From positions 54,085 to 87,246 of the forward strand of contig DCHE01000066.1 of assembly GCA_002314775.1 (NCBI GenBank): a stretch of DNA of 33,162 bases. Reading direction: 5' to 3'. Positions 32,014 to 33,162 of the stretch are shown piece by piece; position 1 is the stretch's first letter; each line of letters starts with the position of its first letter. The stretch comes from Lachnospiraceae bacterium UBA1760. Its GTDB lineage: Bacteria; Bacillota; Clostridia; Lachnospirales; Lachnospiraceae. The notes beneath the pieces were generated by a model. It saw only the letters and a list, made by a program, of their open reading frames with translations, had not been told where the DNA came from and did not search any database. The translations under genes and the position numbers were made by a program.

Positions 32014-32083
32014 TCATTCATTTTCGTTATAGGCAAAACCTATAGCAAAATGCATTTTTTCAAAAAAGGTTGACGCTACCTTT
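32014..32083 (-). repeat. Two-hairpin repeat element, copy 2, inside VanZ gene end
   Basis: On the minus strand AAAGGT-AGCGTCA-ACCTTT (32083-32065) is followed by a second stem (arms 32039-32052 and 32019-32033). It aligns over its whole length with the element at 28441-28513. Here it is translated as the last 23 codons of the VanZ-like gene (KVASTFFEKMHFAIGFAYNE). Confidence 0.78.
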
Positions 32084-33096
32084 ACCAAAAGTATGCCAAG
32101 AATTGCCCCGAGAGTGTTGCTTATGACATCGTCCGTCTCGCAGTAACCGATATCAAAGAGATATTGTGAAATTTCAATAATTACAGATAAAGCTGTCGCG
32201 ATAAACACGACCCTTTTCCTTCTGAATATCAGATATAAAAGTGCACCAAACGGCAGGAACAGCCAAAAATTATTGATAATCTCCATTCTGGTTGTGTAGA
32301 TGCTAAAAAAATCCTTGTACGAATCAAATATAGCAAGCTTTAGATGTCCGTGGTTTGAGCCCCTAAAGGCCAAAGTCTGAATCAGGATGAAGCCTGTGTA
32401 TGCAATTAAGAGAAGCCATCTTAGCTTTGTATTTACCAGGCAGCCTATAATACAAATTACGATTCCGATGACAAATACCAGCCACGGAAGCTTCTTCATT
32501 ATCCTTGAAAATGTAACTAATTCCTTGCCATTTTCATCTATTGAAACGTAGGTGCTTCCAGTGTATCTGTAACCATAGCCCCTCTCTGGAAGCTTAAGCT
32601 TATTACCTTCGGCATCTAAAAAAAACTCTAGCTCTACCTTTCCCTCATCGTTATATACTCGTGACATTCCGTAATAGCCACTTGAATTTTTAACGATATT
32701 TCCCTCTAAGTCAAGGAACATATACTTTGTCAGTACGCCCTCTTCATCATAGTACCTGTCAATCGTCGCATAGCCGTAGGATATCATCACAGGATTTCCT
32801 TCTTTGTCAATATAGGTTACCTTTGCCACTCTCTCATTTTCATCAAACTCATCTATCACCCCGTAATAGCCGCCATTTTGCTCAACTAAAGCCCCTTGCT
32901 CATCAACAAAAAAGCTCGTCCTGATATTTCCCTCTCGTGTTTCACTTCGAGTAACGGTTTGAGAGCTTTTTTCACTTTCTTTACTGGCTCCACTACCTGA
33001 TTTTATCTCTGGCACGTAGGTCATAACAAAAGAGAGCACCACAAATACAGCTAATAATAATGCCATTATTATTACTGCAAATTTGCCTGCTCTCAT
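32014..33096 (-). CDS. VanZ-like membrane protein with extracytoplasmic repeat region
   Basis: A 360-aa membrane protein. One helix at 7-28 (VIIMALLLAVFVVLSFVMTY) is followed by an extracytoplasmic part of about 170 residues containing three or four YxG-type repeats (GGYYGVIDEFDENERVAKVT, SSGYYGMSRVYNDEGKVELE), similar to WG/KWG beta repeats. The carboxyl half has four or five helices and the VanZ pattern NNFWLFLPFGALLYLI ... IEISQYLFDIGYCETDDVISN. The last 23 codons come from a dispersed two-hairpin repeat, so the natural C-terminus may have been replaced. AAGGAAGG supports the start. Function unknown; sensing or cell-envelope role is a guess. Confidence 0.85.
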   Translation of the reverse strand: MRAGKFAVIIMALLLAVFVVLSFVMTYVPEIKSGSGASKESEKSSQTVTRSETREGNIRTSFFVDEQGALVEQNGGYYGVIDEFDENERVAKVTYIDKEGNPVMISYGYATIDRYYDEEGVLTKYMFLDLEGNIVKNSSGYYGMSRVYNDEGKVELEFFLDAEGNKLKLPERGYGYRYTGSTYVSIDENGKELVTFSRIMKKLPWLVFVIGIVICIIGCLVNTKLRWLLLIAYTGFILIQTLAFRGSNHGHLKLAIFDSYKDFFSIYTTRMEIINNFWLFLPFGALLYLIFRRKRVVFIATALSVIIEISQYLFDIGYCETDDVISNTLGAILGILLVKVASTFFEKMHFAIGFAYNENE

Positions 33097-33162
33097 CTAT
33101 TATCCTTCCTTTTAATTCTACTCTAAGTATTCTTATTTGGCTATTTACCAACTTGTAGTTGA

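Overview
The window is AT-rich, strongly strand-biased (nearly every gene on the minus strand) and has the gene content and style of a gut or rumen Lachnospiraceae (Butyrivibrio/Pseudobutyrivibrio/Roseburia/Lachnospira-like): AGGAGG ribosome sites, GH94 phosphorylases, a GH13_4 enzyme, VanZ and CotH proteins, and cell-wall/lipoprotein genes with acidic, Thr/Glu-rich linkers. The genus is an inference; no rRNA or tRNA was seen.

Layout. 1-1750: the start of a regulator gene running off the left edge, divergent from a cytoplasmic GH5 glycosidase. 1.8-3.8 kb: VanZ protein and dihydroorotase (pyrC). 3.9-7.2 kb: two overlapping unrecognised genes, the larger with a HEPN-like RNxxH motif, then a MYG1-family gene. 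7.5-9.3 kb: accessory island with an MNT/HEPN toxin-antitoxin pair (HEPN frameshifted in a T6 tract), a double-glycine-leader peptide, an array of five 62-bp hairpin repeats, and a 27-bp inverted repeat. 9.3-14.6 kb: two consecutive GH94 phosphorylases (cellobiose phosphorylase and a longer paralogue). 14.8-17.9 kb: a secreted protein and, divergently, a 577-aa protein with two helix-turn-helix segments.

18.0-22.3 kb is the most unusual part. It has a Nudix-winged-helix (NrtR-like) regulator with a degenerate Nudix box, a J-domain/pseudokinase protein with an apparent non-AUG start, a VWA protein with a MIDAS motif and a divergent adenylosuccinate-synthetase paralogue. Near-identical 19-bp palindromes (TAGTAGYA-TTT-TRCTACTA) lie before the J-domain gene and before the VWA-PurA pair, so these genes look like one regulon controlled by the neighbouring Nudix regulator, plausibly responsive to ADP-ribose/NAD status.

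22.4-28.4 kb is a sucrose locus: sucrose-type PTS EIIBCA, HAD phosphatase, GH13_4 amylosucrase-like enzyme and fructokinase. Three LacI-type operators (TGWAATCGATTWCA-like) link the PTS and HAD genes. No GH32 sucrose-6-phosphate hydrolase is present, which suggests import as sucrose-6-phosphate, dephosphorylation, then glucosyl transfer and fructose phosphorylation. 28.5-33.1 kb encodes surface proteins: a CotH lipoprotein, an IdeS/Mac-like cysteine peptidase lipoprotein and a VanZ protein with an extracytoplasmic repeat region. A two-hairpin repeat element follows the CotH gene, and a second copy forms the last codons of the VanZ gene.
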